Positions 40,514 to 49,679 are shown, numbered from the stretch's first letter. The stretch: DNA of 64,000 bases from a bacterium OL-1 (GCA_000752675.2 LM994626.1:458966-522965), one strand, 5' to 3'. Program-made: numbers and translations. Notes: generated from the letters alone by a model not told the origin.

Positions 40514-43105
40514 ATGGCAGCGTTCGATCGTGTACCCAGCGGCATCGACGGCCTGGACGAGGTGCTCGACTCCATCCGCCTGGGCGACAACGTGGTCTGG
40601 CAGGTCAGCTCGCTCGACGAGTTCCGCCCCATTGCAGACGCCTTTGTCGGCCGCTCGGTGGCAGACGGCAGAAACGTTGTCTACCTGCGCTTTGCCTCTC
40701 ACAGACGGATCATCGCCCGCGGCACGCCCGGCGTTGTCGAGGTCGATCTCGACCCCAGGAAGGGCTTCGAGACCTTCACCATGCAGGTGCACGACGTGAT
40801 CACGCGCGAGGGCCCCGAGACGTTCTACGTGTTCGACAGCCTGTCCGACCTGCAGGTTGCGTGGTCCGCCGACCTCACCATGGGGAACTTCTTCCGCCTC
40901 ACCTGCCCGTACCTGTTCTCGCTCGACACGGTGGCGTACTTCCCCATCATCAAGGGCGACCACTCCTTTGCGGCCATCGCAAAGATTCACGACACGACGC
41001 AGCTCCTCATTGACGTCTCACCGGACGAGGGCGGCCTCTTCATCCACCCCCTCAAGGTCTGGCGCCGCTACTCCCCTACCATGTTCCTCGCGCATCGCCT
41101 CGACCTTGCCACGGGAGAGGTGCGCGCCCTCACCTCGGGCGTCGACACCAGCCGCTTCTACGCGCGCATGAGCGAGGAGATGAACGGCGCCGCCGACCGC
41201 GACATAGACTCCTGGGACCGGTTCTTCCTGCAGGCACGTGCCAGCTACCAGCACGGCGAGGACATGCGGCGCGCCTGTCGCAAGATGTGCAACATGATGA
41301 TGACGAGAGACCCGCGCATGCGCACGCTTGTGCAAAAGTACTTCTCGCCCACCGACTACTTTGACGTGCGGCGGCGCATGGTGGGGACCGGCATGGTTGG
41401 CGGCAAGTCCTGCGGCATGCTTTTGTCGCGCAAGATTGTCGAGAAGAACCTGCCCGAGGTCGTTGGCCTGCTGGAGCCGCACGACTCGTTCTACGTGGGC
41501 ACGGACGTCTTCTATACGTTCATTGTCGAGAACGACCTGTGGCCGCTGCGCATCGCGCAACGCGGCGACGGCTACCTGCGCGTGGCGGATTCTCTGGCGC
41601 AGGGCATCGAGAATGGAACCTTCCCGCCGGAGATAGAGCAGGGCTTCCGTCGCGTCCTGGACTACTTTGGCCAGGTTCCCATCATTGTGCGATCGTCCAG
41701 CTGTCTTGAGGACGCGTTTGGGAACGCCTTCGCCGGCAAGTACGACTCGGTGTTCCTGCCCAACGTGGGTGACCCCGAGGAGCGGCTTCGCGAGTTCGAG
41801 CGCGCCGTCAAGCGCGTGTACGCGTCGACCATGAACCCCTCGGCGCTGGAATACCGCCGGCGCAACGGGCTGGACACGGCCGAGGAGGAGATGGCGCTTC
41901 TCGTTCAGCGTGTGAGCGGTTCTCGCTACGGCGACGCGTACTTCATGCCCACGGCTGCGGGCATTGGCTATTCTCGCAGCGCATACCGCTGGCTTCCGGA
42001 CATGGACCCCTCCGCCGGCATGCTTAGGCTGGTGATGGGCCTTGGCACAAAGGCGGTGGACCGCACCGAGCGTGACTACCCTCGGCTTGTGAGCCTAGAC
42101 AGGCCAAACGCCACCACGATGGTCACAGATGCGGACCGGCACCGCTTCTGCCAGCGCGGATGCGACCTTATCGACCTCGCGGGCGGAGCGTTTGCCGAGA
42201 AGCCCTGCACAGACATCGCGCCCCTCATGCCGGCGTCGGTGCGACCCATGGTGATGGAGCACGACCGCGAGGCCGAGCGCATGCTGCGCGACCGCGGCCA
42301 GCGGCGGGAGGTGACGTTTGCCTCGTGCGCGGGGCTTGCGGGCGACAGGCGCTTCACCACGGCCATGCGCAAGATCCTGCGCGCGCTGCAGGAGGCGTAC
42401 GACTACGCCGTCGACATCGAGTTCACCGTGAACGTGGACAGGGCGAGCGGCGAGGAGAGCGAGCCACGCTTTGTGATCAACCTGCTGCAATGCCGGCCGT
42501 TGCAGTCCTTCAAGGGCACGGGATCCGTTGAGGTGCCCGCCACGTCTGGCCCGGTGCTGCTCCGCGCTGCCGAGGACACCATGGGCGCCTCGATGCAGAC
42601 GGGGGTCGACTTTGTCTGTGTGGTCGATGCCGCAGGTTATCGAGCATGTCCGCACGGCAAGCGGCCGGGCGTTGCACGCGCTGTTGGCGAGGCCACGCGC
42701 AGGGTGCGCGAGGCGTTGGGCGCCACCGCGGTGCTTCTCGCACCTGGCCGGATTGGCACCTCGTCCCCCGACCTGGGCGTGCCCGTCACCTTTGCCGAGA
42801 TAGCCGCCTTCCGGGCGATCGTCGAGTACGCCGATGCCGCCCACGGGTTCTCCCCCGAGCTGTCGTATGGCAGCCACATGTTCCAGGACCTCGTCGAGCA
42901 GGACATCCTCTATTGCGCGGCGCTCGAGCGCGGAGCGACCGTCTTCGACCGCAGCGTGCTTTCCAACCTGCCGCAGGTAGGGCTCGATGCCGCCGCCGGG
43001 GACCCCGACATCGCGGCATGCATTCGCCTGTACGACGCGCGCGGACGTGACCTAGGGCTGTGGCACGACCTCATGAGCGGCAAGACGCTCATGGCATTTG
43101 CGTGA
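40514..43105 (+). CDS. PEP/pyruvate-binding protein with a degenerate KaiC-like N-terminus
   Basis: An 863-residue cytoplasmic protein. Residues 1 to about 210 resemble KaiC/RadA-type RecA folds (VPSGIDGLDEVLDSIRLGDNVVW..., ETFYVFDSLSDLQVAW). The phosphate-binding Walker A loop is replaced by QVSSLDEFRP, so ATP hydrolysis there is unlikely. Residues about 290-700 are the PEP synthase/PPDK ATP-binding domain: GGKSCGMLLSRKIVE, then IIVRSSSCLEDAFGNAFAGKYDS and the final INLLQCRPLQ. The phosphohistidine and PEP domains of true PEP synthase are absent. The last ~150 residues are of unknown type. It is probably a phosphotransfer or regulatory protein. Confidence 0.8.
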   Translation: MAAFDRVPSGIDGLDEVLDSIRLGDNVVWQVSSLDEFRPIADAFVGRSVADGRNVVYLRFASHRRIIARGTPGVVEVDLDPRKGFETFTMQVHDVITREGPETFYVFDSLSDLQVAWSADLTMGNFFRLTCPYLFSLDTVAYFPIIKGDHSFAAIAKIHDTTQLLIDVSPDEGGLFIHPLKVWRRYSPTMFLAHRLDLATGEVRALTSGVDTSRFYARMSEEMNGAADRDIDSWDRFFLQARASYQHGEDMRRACRKMCNMMMTRDPRMRTLVQKYFSPTDYFDVRRRMVGTGMVGGKSCGMLLSRKIVEKNLPEVVGLLEPHDSFYVGTDVFYTFIVENDLWPLRIAQRGDGYLRVADSLAQGIENGTFPPEIEQGFRRVLDYFGQVPIIVRSSSCLEDAFGNAFAGKYDSVFLPNVGDPEERLREFERAVKRVYASTMNPSALEYRRRNGLDTAEEEMALLVQRVSGSRYGDAYFMPTAAGIGYSRSAYRWLPDMDPSAGMLRLVMGLGTKAVDRTERDYPRLVSLDRPNATTMVTDADRHRFCQRGCDLIDLAGGAFAEKPCTDIAPLMPASVRPMVMEHDREAERMLRDRGQRREVTFASCAGLAGDRRFTTAMRKILRALQEAYDYAVDIEFTVNVDRASGEESEPRFVINLLQCRPLQSFKGTGSVEVPATSGPVLLRAAEDTMGASMQTGVDFVCVVDAAGYRACPHGKRPGVARAVGEATRRVREALGATAVLLAPGRIGTSSPDLGVPVTFAEIAAFRAIVEYADAAHGFSPELSYGSHMFQDLVEQDILYCAALERGATVFDRSVLSNLPQVGLDAAAGDPDIAACIRLYDARGRDLGLWHDLMSGKTLMAFA

Positions 43106-43145
43106 GGGAGGCGGGGGCCGTCGCCTTGCCGGCAGTTTAAACGGA

Positions 43146-43290
43146 CTTCCGGTTGGCAGCAGTTTTGGTAAGAGTTCTTATGTGACTGCAGGTTGGTGGC
43201 AATTCGCTGACCTGGGGTTTATCAGACTTCGAACCATTCGATACTTGGGGTACCCCCGAAAAACCATAGCCCAACCGTCAATCTGCGCCA
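43146..43290. repeat. Element family B copy 2
   Basis: Homologous to 33,151-33,296 over its whole length (TTCCGGTTGGCAGCAGTTTT ... GGGGTACCCCCGAAAAACC). It begins 40 bp after the PEP-binding protein stop. Confidence 0.7.
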
Positions 43291-43374
43291 TCCGGCACCC
43301 GGGTGGCGCGCGGGCGGCCTCGGTTTGCCATCCCGTTGCTCCCCTGTAGCTCCCCAGCAGCTCCCCCATACGCT

Positions 43375-43438
43375 GTCGGGCAGTTTTCAGACGTTTTACG
43401 GCCGTCCCGGCCTGTATTATGTCCGAAAGCTGCCCGAC
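43375..43438. repeat. Family C hairpin 2
   Basis: GTCGGGCAGTTTTCAGAC and GTCCGAAAGCTGCCCGAC form an 18-bp stem with a few mismatches. Related to 37,729-37,790. It ends 13 bp before a truncated hydrolase gene. Confidence 0.75.
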
Positions 43439-43450
43439 AATACCCTTGGA

Positions 43451-43777
43451 GCAGGGCAGACGGCCTGCGAGGACCCTTCGCGCGCCATCGCCTTTGTGCG
43501 CGATAACGCCTCTGAGCTGGGGATTGATGGGGGTCTCAGCGGTTACTCCATCTGGGGCGGCTCGGCGGGCGCCCGCATGGCCGATTGGGTGGGCACCTCC
43601 GACGGCATCGCAAACTGGCGGACGATGCAGGCGCGCATCGAGCAAATCCAGGCAAACGGCACGCCGGCCACCATCGAGGTGTTCGACGGGCTCTCCCATG
43701 GCTTTGGCCTGGGCACCGGAATGGTTGTCGAAGGCTGGATCGACCGTGCCGCGGACTTCTGGGACGAGCAGTCGTAG
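43451..43777 (+). pseudogene. Truncated alpha/beta hydrolase with an internal deletion
   Basis: Two blocks of an alpha/beta hydrolase of the carboxylesterase kind remain: ACEDPSRAIAFVRDNASELGID with the nucleophile motif GGSAG (in WGGSAGARMADWVG), and EVFDGLSHGFGLGTG with the active His. The N-terminal ~150 residues and the stretch between the blocks, which should carry the loop around the active Asp, are gone; the join GTSDGIANW is in frame. The left edge lies at family C hairpin 2. Confidence 0.7.
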
Positions 43778-43851
43778 AGGCGCGGGCCGCGCGGGGCCGC
43801 GCACGTCGTGCTCGCTGGCGACGGGTTGGCTGCCGCCGCGGCCTCGACCCT

Positions 43852-43952
43852 AAACCTGCGGTTTAATAGCACTCTGGCGAGAAGCCACGAGCCTCCTACC
43901 TGCTGTTTCTCCCAGCGGTCCCTCTCGAAAACTGCTATTAAGCCGCAGGTTT
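43852..43952. repeat. 101-103 bp element, family D copy 2
   Basis: 101 bp with ends AAACCTGCGGTTTAATAGCA / TGCTATTAAGCCGCAGGTTT; the single T/G difference still allows a G-U pair in RNA. Also in this 385-bp gap is a short ACTCAGTTTTGACTGAGT hairpin near 44,051-44,070. Confidence 0.9.
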
Positions 43953-44162
43953 CCCAACGGCAGCTTTGTCAGCGCTGGTACAGCTCCTCAATGCCAAGTA
44001 GATGATCTTGTGAGCGCCTTCCTTTAGAGCTTGCTGTGCTCAGATATAACTGACTCAGTTTTGACTGAGTAAACCAAACCTACTAGCAAGAGCCCAGCAC
44101 GAAAACGGCGTGACCCACACTACGGTGTGAGTTGGGAGACTAGAGGCAGCGCACCCCTCGCA

Positions 44163-44588
44163 CTACTCCTGCGAGCCGCGGAGCCGGCGCACCTTGCGCG
44201 AGAGCTCGGCCAGCTCCTCCTGCGTCAGTTGGTCCAGGTGCTCCAGCTTGTCCAGGTACAGGGCCAGGCTCTCATTGCGCCGCGCAAGCATGAGCTCGTT
44301 GCAGTAGCTGACCACTGCCGCTGTGAGCACCGCCACGAACAGAATCCCCACCACGCTGAGCACCACCACGATCGCGCGGCCGACGGCGCTCGTCACGGTG
44401 ATGTCCCCGTAGCCGATAGTCGTGACGGCCTGGAAGCAGCACCACAGCGCGTCGCCAAAGCCGCTCACGCCTGGGTCCACCAGCGCGAGAAGTGCGGACG
44501 CCGCAACGAACGTCGCCAGGAACCCCCACGTGGCGCGGGCAAGGCCGGTATTGCGCAGCACGGCGCGCAGCAGCCTTCGGTTGAGCAT
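44163..44588 (-). CDS. Small two-helix potassium channel protein
   Basis: A 141-residue membrane protein with two hydrophobic helices flanking a pore loop that contains the K+ selectivity filter TIGYGD (in QAVTTIGYGDITVTS). The C-terminus is a charged coiled coil (LDKLEHLDQLTQEELAELSRKV) likely to hold the tetramer together. GGAGG lies 6 bases before ATG 44,588; the frame is open far upstream but only in the shadow of the next gene. It has no ligand-binding domain, so gating is probably simple. Confidence 0.85.
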   Translation of the reverse strand: MLNRRLLRAVLRNTGLARATWGFLATFVAASALLALVDPGVSGFGDALWCCFQAVTTIGYGDITVTSAVGRAIVVVLSVVGILFVAVLTAAVVSYCNELMLARRNESLALYLDKLEHLDQLTQEELAELSRKVRRLRGSQE

Positions 44589-44685
44589 CGAAGCCTCCAT
44601 CTTAGACAGGATGCCCCGTCCACCCAGAAGGACGGAGGGGGCCTGCGGCAGCAAGTCGCCGTCTACCGCAGGCACCTGCGGGTCG

Positions 44686-47600
44686 CTAGCTACGTTTCTT
44701 GGAACGGTGCCAAACCACCAGCGCGGCCACCAAGATCGCGGCGCCACCCAGAGCGATGAGGGCCAGCGCCCCGGTGCCCGGCGCAGAGTCACCCGTCTGG
44801 GGCGTGCCCGACGTGGAGCCCGCCTTAGCGGAGCCTGCAGCGGTGCTCGTGCCTGCGGAAGCGCTGGCTCCGGCACCGGCCGTGAGATCGTCCGTGGCGC
44901 CATTGTCCGTGGCATCGTTCGCAGCGCCGTTGTCCGTGGTGCCGCCCTCATCCGGCTTGAGACCGGACTCGATCTCGGCGGCAACCGGCTTGAAGAACTT
45001 GAGCTTGCTGGGCCTCAGGTAGTTGATGCGCATCCGGATTGCCGTGTACGTGCTGCCAGAATCGGCAATCGAGTAGGTATGCGTGACATCGAGGGTAACC
45101 GTCTGGGACGAGACCACGATGTTGTTGTAGCTCACGTCGCAGCGGTACACCGTGCCGTCGTCCTCCGCCGTTACCTCGTCAATGGCATAGGTGGACGTGT
45201 AGGTCTTGTTGTCCTGGGTGCTAAGGGTTAGTCCGGAAGAGATCTCCTGCCAAAAGGGCTTGTCGGCCTCCTTGCGATACCAGCGGAAGAGCGGCTGCTT
45301 GTCCAGGGCAGTAGAGGCGGAGTCATAGTAGCTGCCGCTCATGGCAAGCGTGAGGGACTCCCCCATCCTGCGCGTCGCCTTGCTGGTGGACGCGTCGCTC
45401 GCATCGCTTGTGTTGACCTGGCCCAGGATGTTGACGCCGTCCACGGCCATCGCGTCGCCGGCGGGCAGCGTGGTCACGTTCACGATGGGCGAGCGCAGGC
45501 TTACCTGCTTGCCCGTGCCGTCTACGACAAACACCGCAAAGCGATAGTTGCTGCTGGTAGAGAGGCCGGCCCAGACGTAGCTCGTGGTGGAACCGTCCAG
45601 CGTGTAGGCGTAGCTGTAGTGGTCATCATCGGTCGTGGGGTACATGGCGACCGCGTACTTGTAGCCATTCGCCTTCTGGTTGGGGGTCAGGATGTCGTTC
45701 CAAGACAGGATGACCGCATCCTTGCCTGTAGCGGAATCGTAGCTGGCACCGGTCGTGGCAAAGCCGCTCACCATGGGGACCTCGGGCTGTTTCACGTCGG
45801 TGACGTCATAGCCCACGATCCAGAACTGGTTGGTGGCAGGACGCGTGCCGTCGACGGGCATGTCGGAGGAACTCTGGTCTACCGCGAGCCTCCAGCTAAA
45901 GCCGTAGCCCTCGGCAGCCTCAGGCAGGTTGTCCACGGTACCCGTGAACGAGAAGCCCGTGGAGCTGGACTTCAGCGTCGTGTAGCCGCCCGACAGCTCG
46001 AACACCATACCGGTAACAATCTCGTTCTTGCCAATGCCGAAGCCGGCACCTATCTGCAGGGCAACGGAGCCGCCCACGTCAACGGTCTTTTCGGTCTCGT
46101 TTTCGGACGCGATGGTCTGCTCTGTCGAGGCGCCCTCCTCGTTCGAGACGATGGACCAGGCATCCTTTCCGTCGGCCTGGTATGTGAAGGCACGCTTGGC
46201 ACTGAGAAGCAGAGTCGTCTTGGTCAGGGCATCGACACCATAACTCGCAGGGTCGCCCTGCTTGTTGCTGAGGACATCGGAGATCTTGTAGGTGATCGGC
46301 GTAGAGCTGTCGCTGCTCACGCTGGCATCGAGATTGTACTCTTCGACCGTCTCGTCCCAGGTCTCCTGGCTCACGACCGCAGTGACTGGCGTGAGGAACA
46401 CGGGCATGACGACATCTGTCCACTCCGGGCTGCTGGAGTCGCTGACCTCGTACCAGTAGTACATGATAGGCACGGTGTATACCACGGCCTTGTTGCCTTC
46501 GGCCGCGTGCGCATCGTAGTCCACACCGTACGAAAGCGTCGAGGAGTTCTGGTATTCGTAGCCCGCATGGGCCTTCAGCTCCCCCTCGACCTCCACGCGC
46601 CCGAGGAAGCCGCCCGATGCCTCGCCAAAGATGCCGGCCTCGCCCTCGATAGACCAACCGGAACCCGAGGTGCTGCTGGACTCGGAGCCAAACGCGGTAC
46701 CGCCGTAGTTGAGATAGTCGTAGCTATCTTGGAGGTCCTGGAAGTACGGGGACCCCTGGAGCACGGCAAGCAGTTGCGGTGCCGTGTAGTACTCAGCCGA
46801 CGCCTTGAAGCGCACCTGCATGCCGTCGTGGTCCACGTTGGGCAGGCACAGGCTGATCCAGCATCCATACTCCGTCGTGTCGTGGACACGGACGCTCTCG
46901 TTTATGACACCCTCCTCGCCAGTGGTGTAGCCCTGGAACTTGCCGTCAGACCATTTGGCCGAGAAGTGCGAGACGTCCATCCAGTAGTAGTCATCATTCT
47001 TGCCGAGGTCCTCGTCGCGATGGACGCCGGTAACGGCGAGGAAGCTCTCCTCATACTTGTCGGAGCCTGACACGGCACCCACGCGCACGTCGCCAATCCA
47101 GACCTGCTCCTTGCCCTTTGTGTAACGGTTCGAGTTCACCTGGTCAGAGGTGAGGCTGATGCTGCCGAGAGTGTCGAGGCTCGCCCCAGCGGAGAGACTG
47201 AACGAGTAGATGTCCCCACCCATGAGGACGTCGTCGTTCTCGGCGGCACCCTGGTTGAGACCGTCCAGGCGTGCGGCACCCAGGGCGAAGGGTGCCAGGG
47301 TCGGACGGTATCGGCCATCCTGGTCCGAGTCCTTGCAGGCGGTCTCGGTGATGTGTGCGGCATCCTTGCCAAGAGCCTTGCGGTAGTAGTCAGAGACGAC
47401 GAAATCGCCCTGGGACGTGTCATAGTACACGTAGCGGTAGCCGAAGTTGGCGTATTCCGCGTTTGAGCTGCCACCGCAGTCCCAGCCGGCAATGATGAGG
47501 GCCGTGGCCGTGTCGGTGTCGCTCGTGCTGAAGGTACCGAAGGTGCAGTTGGCAGAGACCATAGCGGAGGTTGCCCCGACGGTCGTGCTCAGGGGGATAT

Positions 47601-48873
47601 AGTCGTTGCCCAAGCCGTCGTTTACGACGACAGAGAGCCGCTTTGCGGTGTCATCCCAGGTGTAGATGTAGCAGCGGGCTGCGTCGGTCGGGTTGTCGTG
47701 GTTCATGGGCGCGGAGACCGTGATGGCAAGCTCTTCTCCGCCGCGGCGGTCGAGGTCGCCGCCGGCCAGGGTGACCACCGGGGCCAGCATGAGCTGCATT
47801 CGGTCGGTGGGGTCATCTTTGCTGTTGCGGATCTCGTCAAGTTCATGTTCTGTGACATAGGAGGATGCCTGGCCGCAGTCCACCCACTCCTGGGTATGGC
47901 TCCAGGAGCCGTCGGACTGCAGGTCCCACATATCGATGCAGGCAAGACGCTCGCCGTTCTCGTCCTTGTAGCAGCCCGTGTAGCAGAAGGCCTCATCCAC
48001 GCCGTCGCCATCCACATCCGCGGCGGCCACTTCGAAGTAGGCGTCGTACTCCTGCAGGTAGCCGGCTCGGAGGTATGCCAGCTCATCAGAGTAATTGCTC
48101 GCCTGAATTTGGTTTTCGTTGACCGTGGGGGCGAGGCTTGCAACTTCCGTGCGGTTCCCCGCGGTGTCAAGCGAGAATACCTTTACCGCAAAAGCGCCGC
48201 TCAGCTGCTGGTTGCCGACCGTGGTGTAGTACTGGCTTCCATAGGCGCGCAGCTCGACGACGTGGTCCTTGTAGCCGCTGCCGAGGTCTGCCGAGACGCT
48301 GGTGGCATACTTGCCGCTGAATCCGTTGTTGGTAGCCCCCTTGATGACGTCATTCTCGTTGTCGCTGAGCGGCGAGTAGTAGCTAACGCCCTTTTTAACC
48401 ATATCAACGGCTACCCCAGAATCGCTGCTCGTACCGTAGAGCTCGTTGATGGGCCAGAACAAATAAGCTCCGCCCATCCCTCCATAGTCGTCAGAGATCG
48501 TGGTGTAGCCAATCAGACCTTCCGCGTCCGTATTGGCATCGCAGAGCTGATTGAGCTTCCCCCTGAGCGTATATACATTTTTTCTGGCGCCGTTGGCGGC
48601 CATGTAGACCTCATCGTCGCTCAGCAGGGTGGTGCTCACGTTCTCGTCGTTGCCATAGGGGGCATAGGTACCGGCGTCACCGGTATCATCCGAGACGGTG
48701 AGGCCAAGGGCTGAGTATGCACCGGTGCTCAGCTGGCTGTCCTCAGAGTAGGGCCCGGGGTCCAGCACGTCATCGGCCAGCGCCATCGCAGGCAGAACGG
48801 CAAATGCGAGCATCGCCGCAACGGCACCGGAGACGGCGGGCAGCCACCGCGTGCGTGTGGGGCGCATTGCCAT
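44686..48873 (-). CDS. Large sortase-anchored surface protein
   Basis: 1395 residues. The signal peptide is MAMRPTRTRWLPAVSGAVAAM... with an ALA-type cleavage site at about residue 33. A long beta-rich ectodomain follows that has an FG-GAP/VCBS-like calcium loop (DVDGDGVDEAF) near residue 310, a fibronectin III-like module (ILSWNDIL..., TSYVWAGLSTSSNYRFAVFVV) and an Ig-like module (LFRWYRKE..., DDGTVYRCDVSYN) towards the end. An Ala/Thr/Gly linker leads to TPQTGD, a hydrophobic helix and HRSKKRS, a cell-wall sorting signal in which the usual Leu is Thr. Function may be adhesion or binding of host material. ATG 48,873 is preceded by TTGGAG. Confidence 0.85.
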   Translation of the reverse strand: MAMRPTRTRWLPAVSGAVAAMLAFAVLPAMALADDVLDPGPYSEDSQLSTGAYSALGLTVSDDTGDAGTYAPYGNDENVSTTLLSDDEVYMAANGARKNVYTLRGKLNQLCDANTDAEGLIGYTTISDDYGGMGGAYLFWPINELYGTSSDSGVAVDMVKKGVSYYSPLSDNENDVIKGATNNGFSGKYATSVSADLGSGYKDHVVELRAYGSQYYTTVGNQQLSGAFAVKVFSLDTAGNRTEVASLAPTVNENQIQASNYSDELAYLRAGYLQEYDAYFEVAAADVDGDGVDEAFCYTGCYKDENGERLACIDMWDLQSDGSWSHTQEWVDCGQASSYVTEHELDEIRNSKDDPTDRMQLMLAPVVTLAGGDLDRRGGEELAITVSAPMNHDNPTDAARCYIYTWDDTAKRLSVVVNDGLGNDYIPLSTTVGATSAMVSANCTFGTFSTSDTDTATALIIAGWDCGGSSNAEYANFGYRYVYYDTSQGDFVVSDYYRKALGKDAAHITETACKDSDQDGRYRPTLAPFALGAARLDGLNQGAAENDDVLMGGDIYSFSLSAGASLDTLGSISLTSDQVNSNRYTKGKEQVWIGDVRVGAVSGSDKYEESFLAVTGVHRDEDLGKNDDYYWMDVSHFSAKWSDGKFQGYTTGEEGVINESVRVHDTTEYGCWISLCLPNVDHDGMQVRFKASAEYYTAPQLLAVLQGSPYFQDLQDSYDYLNYGGTAFGSESSSTSGSGWSIEGEAGIFGEASGGFLGRVEVEGELKAHAGYEYQNSSTLSYGVDYDAHAAEGNKAVVYTVPIMYYWYEVSDSSSPEWTDVVMPVFLTPVTAVVSQETWDETVEEYNLDASVSSDSSTPITYKISDVLSNKQGDPASYGVDALTKTTLLLSAKRAFTYQADGKDAWSIVSNEEGASTEQTIASENETEKTVDVGGSVALQIGAGFGIGKNEIVTGMVFELSGGYTTLKSSSTGFSFTGTVDNLPEAAEGYGFSWRLAVDQSSSDMPVDGTRPATNQFWIVGYDVTDVKQPEVPMVSGFATTGASYDSATGKDAVILSWNDILTPNQKANGYKYAVAMYPTTDDDHYSYAYTLDGSTTSYVWAGLSTSSNYRFAVFVVDGTGKQVSLRSPIVNVTTLPAGDAMAVDGVNILGQVNTSDASDASTSKATRRMGESLTLAMSGSYYDSASTALDKQPLFRWYRKEADKPFWQEISSGLTLSTQDNKTYTSTYAIDEVTAEDDGTVYRCDVSYNNIVVSSQTVTLDVTHTYSIADSGSTYTAIRMRINYLRPSKLKFFKPVAAEIESGLKPDEGGTTDNGAANDATDNGATDDLTAGAGASASAGTSTAAGSAKAGSTSGTPQTGDSAPGTGALALIALGGAAILVAALVVWHRSKKRS

Positions 48874-49098
48874 GGTTGCTCCAATCCTAGGAGGTCCGCC
48901 AGCTGGGATGGTTCTTTCTGCAGGCCAAAGGCGCCCAGCTTCTAGGTGATTTTCGGCGGCATACAGGCAACGCGCATCGTCCCAAAGTATGAGGCGTCCG
49001 GGACTTGAGACGATTGCGTCGAACAGGTGGATGGGCCGGGCACGACGTCTAGAGCGGTGCGGCTTTCTCACACCATCAGTGTTCAATTTGGCTTATAC

Positions 49099-49131
49099 GA
49101 AAAAATCGGAGGTCCAAAAAGGGCCTCCGAT
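49099..49131 (-). terminator. Terminator of the tRNA-Val gene
   Basis: ATCGGAGG(TCC)-AAAAA-(GGG)CCTCCGAT forms a stem followed, on the minus strand, by a T-run, 10 bp past the tRNA 3' end. Confidence 0.85.
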
Positions 49132-49140
49132 CTGCGTGTA

Positions 49141-49215
49141 TGGTGGGCGTTAGAAGATTTGAACTTCTGACCTCTTCCGTGTCAGGGAAGCGCTCTCCCC
49201 CTGAGCTAAACGCCC
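49141..49215 (-). tRNA. tRNA-Val (anticodon GAC)
   Basis: 75 nt including an encoded CCA. Acceptor GGGCGTT pairs with AACGCCC. The D arm is GCTC..GAGC, the anticodon stem is CTTCC/GGAAG around loop CTGACAC with anticodon GAC, and the T arm is AGAAG-TTCAAAT-CTTCT. It lies alone, transcribed towards the surface protein gene and followed by its own terminator. Confidence 0.95.
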
Positions 49216-49443
49216 GAATCTCTGCTGCTGGGGTTGCAGCGAGGAGTATCTTACGCGAAAACGCTCATGTAACGCAACCGTCAATCGCAAGTTTTTCTCA
49301 CACCACAAATATTGCTCAGCGAGAGGAGCGAGGGGAAGGCCCCGGCGGCAGGCAGGGCCCCGACAGCGACGGACAAGACTCCGACGGCGACGGATAAGGT
49401 CCTGGCGGCGACAAACAAGGCCCTCCCAGCGCCCCCCCAAACC

Positions 49444-49544
49444 AAACCTGCGGGTTAATAGCAGTGCGCCGAGAAGGGATAGCCCATCTACCTGCGGTTC
49501 TTCTCGGCAACGTCATCGCACGGGTGCTATTAACCCGCAGGTTT
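49444..49544. repeat. 101-103 bp element, family D copy 3
   Basis: 101 bp with perfect ends AAACCTGCGGGTTAATAGCA / TGCTATTAACCCGCAGGTTT. Compared with copy 1, one base pair of the stem has flipped from C-G to G-C on both sides. The stretch 49,216-49,443 between the tRNA and this element contains only low-complexity GC-rich sequence. Confidence 0.9.
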
Positions 49545-49589
49545 CCGGGGGGGAGGTCTGACGGCAAGACCAGCACAGGACGAAAGTCT

Positions 49590-49679
49590 CCCTCGGGCGT
49601 CAAAACGGCGCCCGAGGGTCCCCTTTGGACGTAATCCCCGCTAAAACGAGCTCTCCGGCGCCAAAAAGACGCCGGAGAG
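49590..49679. repeat. Two tandem A-loop hairpins after ppc
   Basis: CCCTCGGGCG...CGCCCGAGGG (49,590-49,618) and CTCTCCGGCG...CGCCGGAGAG (49,651-49,679), each a 10-bp GC stem with an A-rich loop. They lie beyond the ppc stop and probably stop transcription or protect the mRNA end, though no T-run follows. Confidence 0.7.

Noticed and set aside
40514..41150. An active KaiC/RadA ATPase
   Set aside because: The Walker A loop is absent, so only the fold is inferred.
45619..47070. A 483-codon plus-strand frame inside the surface-protein gene
   Set aside because: Composition is of the Val/Arg/His shadow type and no domain is seen; the opposite strand has signal peptide, modules and sorting signal.
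49141..49215. tRNA-Val as an integration site for the accessory region
   Set aside because: It lies 20 kb away from the island, next to housekeeping genes, and no partial tRNA copy was seen at the island edges.
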